Below, in pieces: positions 63,908-64,000 of a stretch of 64,000 bases of DNA. Source of the stretch: Gramella sp. AN32 (GTDB lineage: Bacteria > Bacteroidota > Bacteroidia > Flavobacteriales > Flavobacteriaceae); contig NZ_QEYO01000006.1 in assembly GCF_023718305.1 (NCBI RefSeq), positions 170,128 through 234,127 on the forward strand, read 5' to 3'. Each line of letters begins with the position of its first letter. Position 1 is the first letter of the stretch. Both the position numbers and the translations under genes were made by a program. Below the pieces are notes generated by a model. That model searched no databases. It was not told the DNA's origin and worked only from the letters and a program-made list of their open reading frames with translations.

Positions 63908-64000
63908 CAATGACCGGCAATAAATAGTCATTGTGAACTATAATTAAGATGGTAGAACCGACCTACCAGTGTCGTCTTATAGGAGAAGGCATTAAACCAC

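Overview
The window looks like the chromosome of a marine-type Flavobacteriaceae bacterium (Bacteroidota). Supporting signs are low-to-moderate GC, TAnnTTTG-type promoter boxes, a TonB receptor with an STN domain beside a DUF4249 lipoprotein, a BfmA/BtgA-type mobilization protein with a DUF5712-like relaxase, and many short lipoproteins. I cannot name the genus from sequence alone.

Layout. (1) 1-992: a small lipoprotein and a SRAP/YedK gene broken by one TGA codon. (2) 1315-31645: a 30 kb block of large, tightly packed same-strand genes that I read as a composite antiviral island. In order: DrmD-like SNF2 helicase, DrmMI-like giant DNA methyltransferase, McrB, McrC, a DEDDh-exonuclease/RecQ/UvrD giant split into two overlapping frames, a 2080-residue DUF1998 helicase (DruE/MrfA-like), a RelE-like/UvrD fusion and a second RecQ-like helicase. 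A piece of a different McrC lies at its end. The first two genes match the start of class 1 DISARM, but no separate DrmA, DrmB or DrmC is present. (3) 31962-39411: a secreted protein, umuDC, then a mobilization module (coupling protein, relaxase, BfmA, RadC-like, SSB) with a candidate oriT. It is followed by 0.8 kb holding a large nested inverted repeat, decayed small ORFs and GTGTGCG repeats, next to tRNA-Arg(UCU) with a duplicated 5' half. No integrase is visible, so this looks like a decayed integrative element.

(4) 39540-45000: chromosomal genes, including a four-gene cell-envelope sugar operon (GT2, LAB_N protein, ArnT/PMT-like transferase, ManA) and an aldo/keto reductase. (5) 45132-52586: a TonB receptor locus (secreted protein, receptor, DUF4249, MG2-like protein) and two lipoproteins. 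(6) 52706-60679: a complete molybdenum-cofactor pathway (moaD-moaE-moaA-moaC-mobA-moeB-tauE-moeA on the minus strand; xdhC and a MocA-like gene on the plus strand) beside the fused, deleted remains of its xanthine-dehydrogenase-type enzyme. (7) 60684-62979: lspA, a DUF2255 gene and an AT-rich outer-membrane barrel gene. (8) 63004-64000: a small methyltransferase gene flanked by imperfect ~108 bp direct repeats, resembling a gene cassette.

How the parts may work together. The island combines DNA modification (DrmMI-like), modification-dependent cutting (McrBC) and at least five translocases, three of which are attached to an exonuclease, an RE-like fold or a RelE-like domain. This suggests sensing and processing of unmodified or wrongly modified foreign DNA. 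Several scars (the split helicase, an orphan methyltransferase-like tail, the McrC fragment) show the island is assembled from parts and still turning over.
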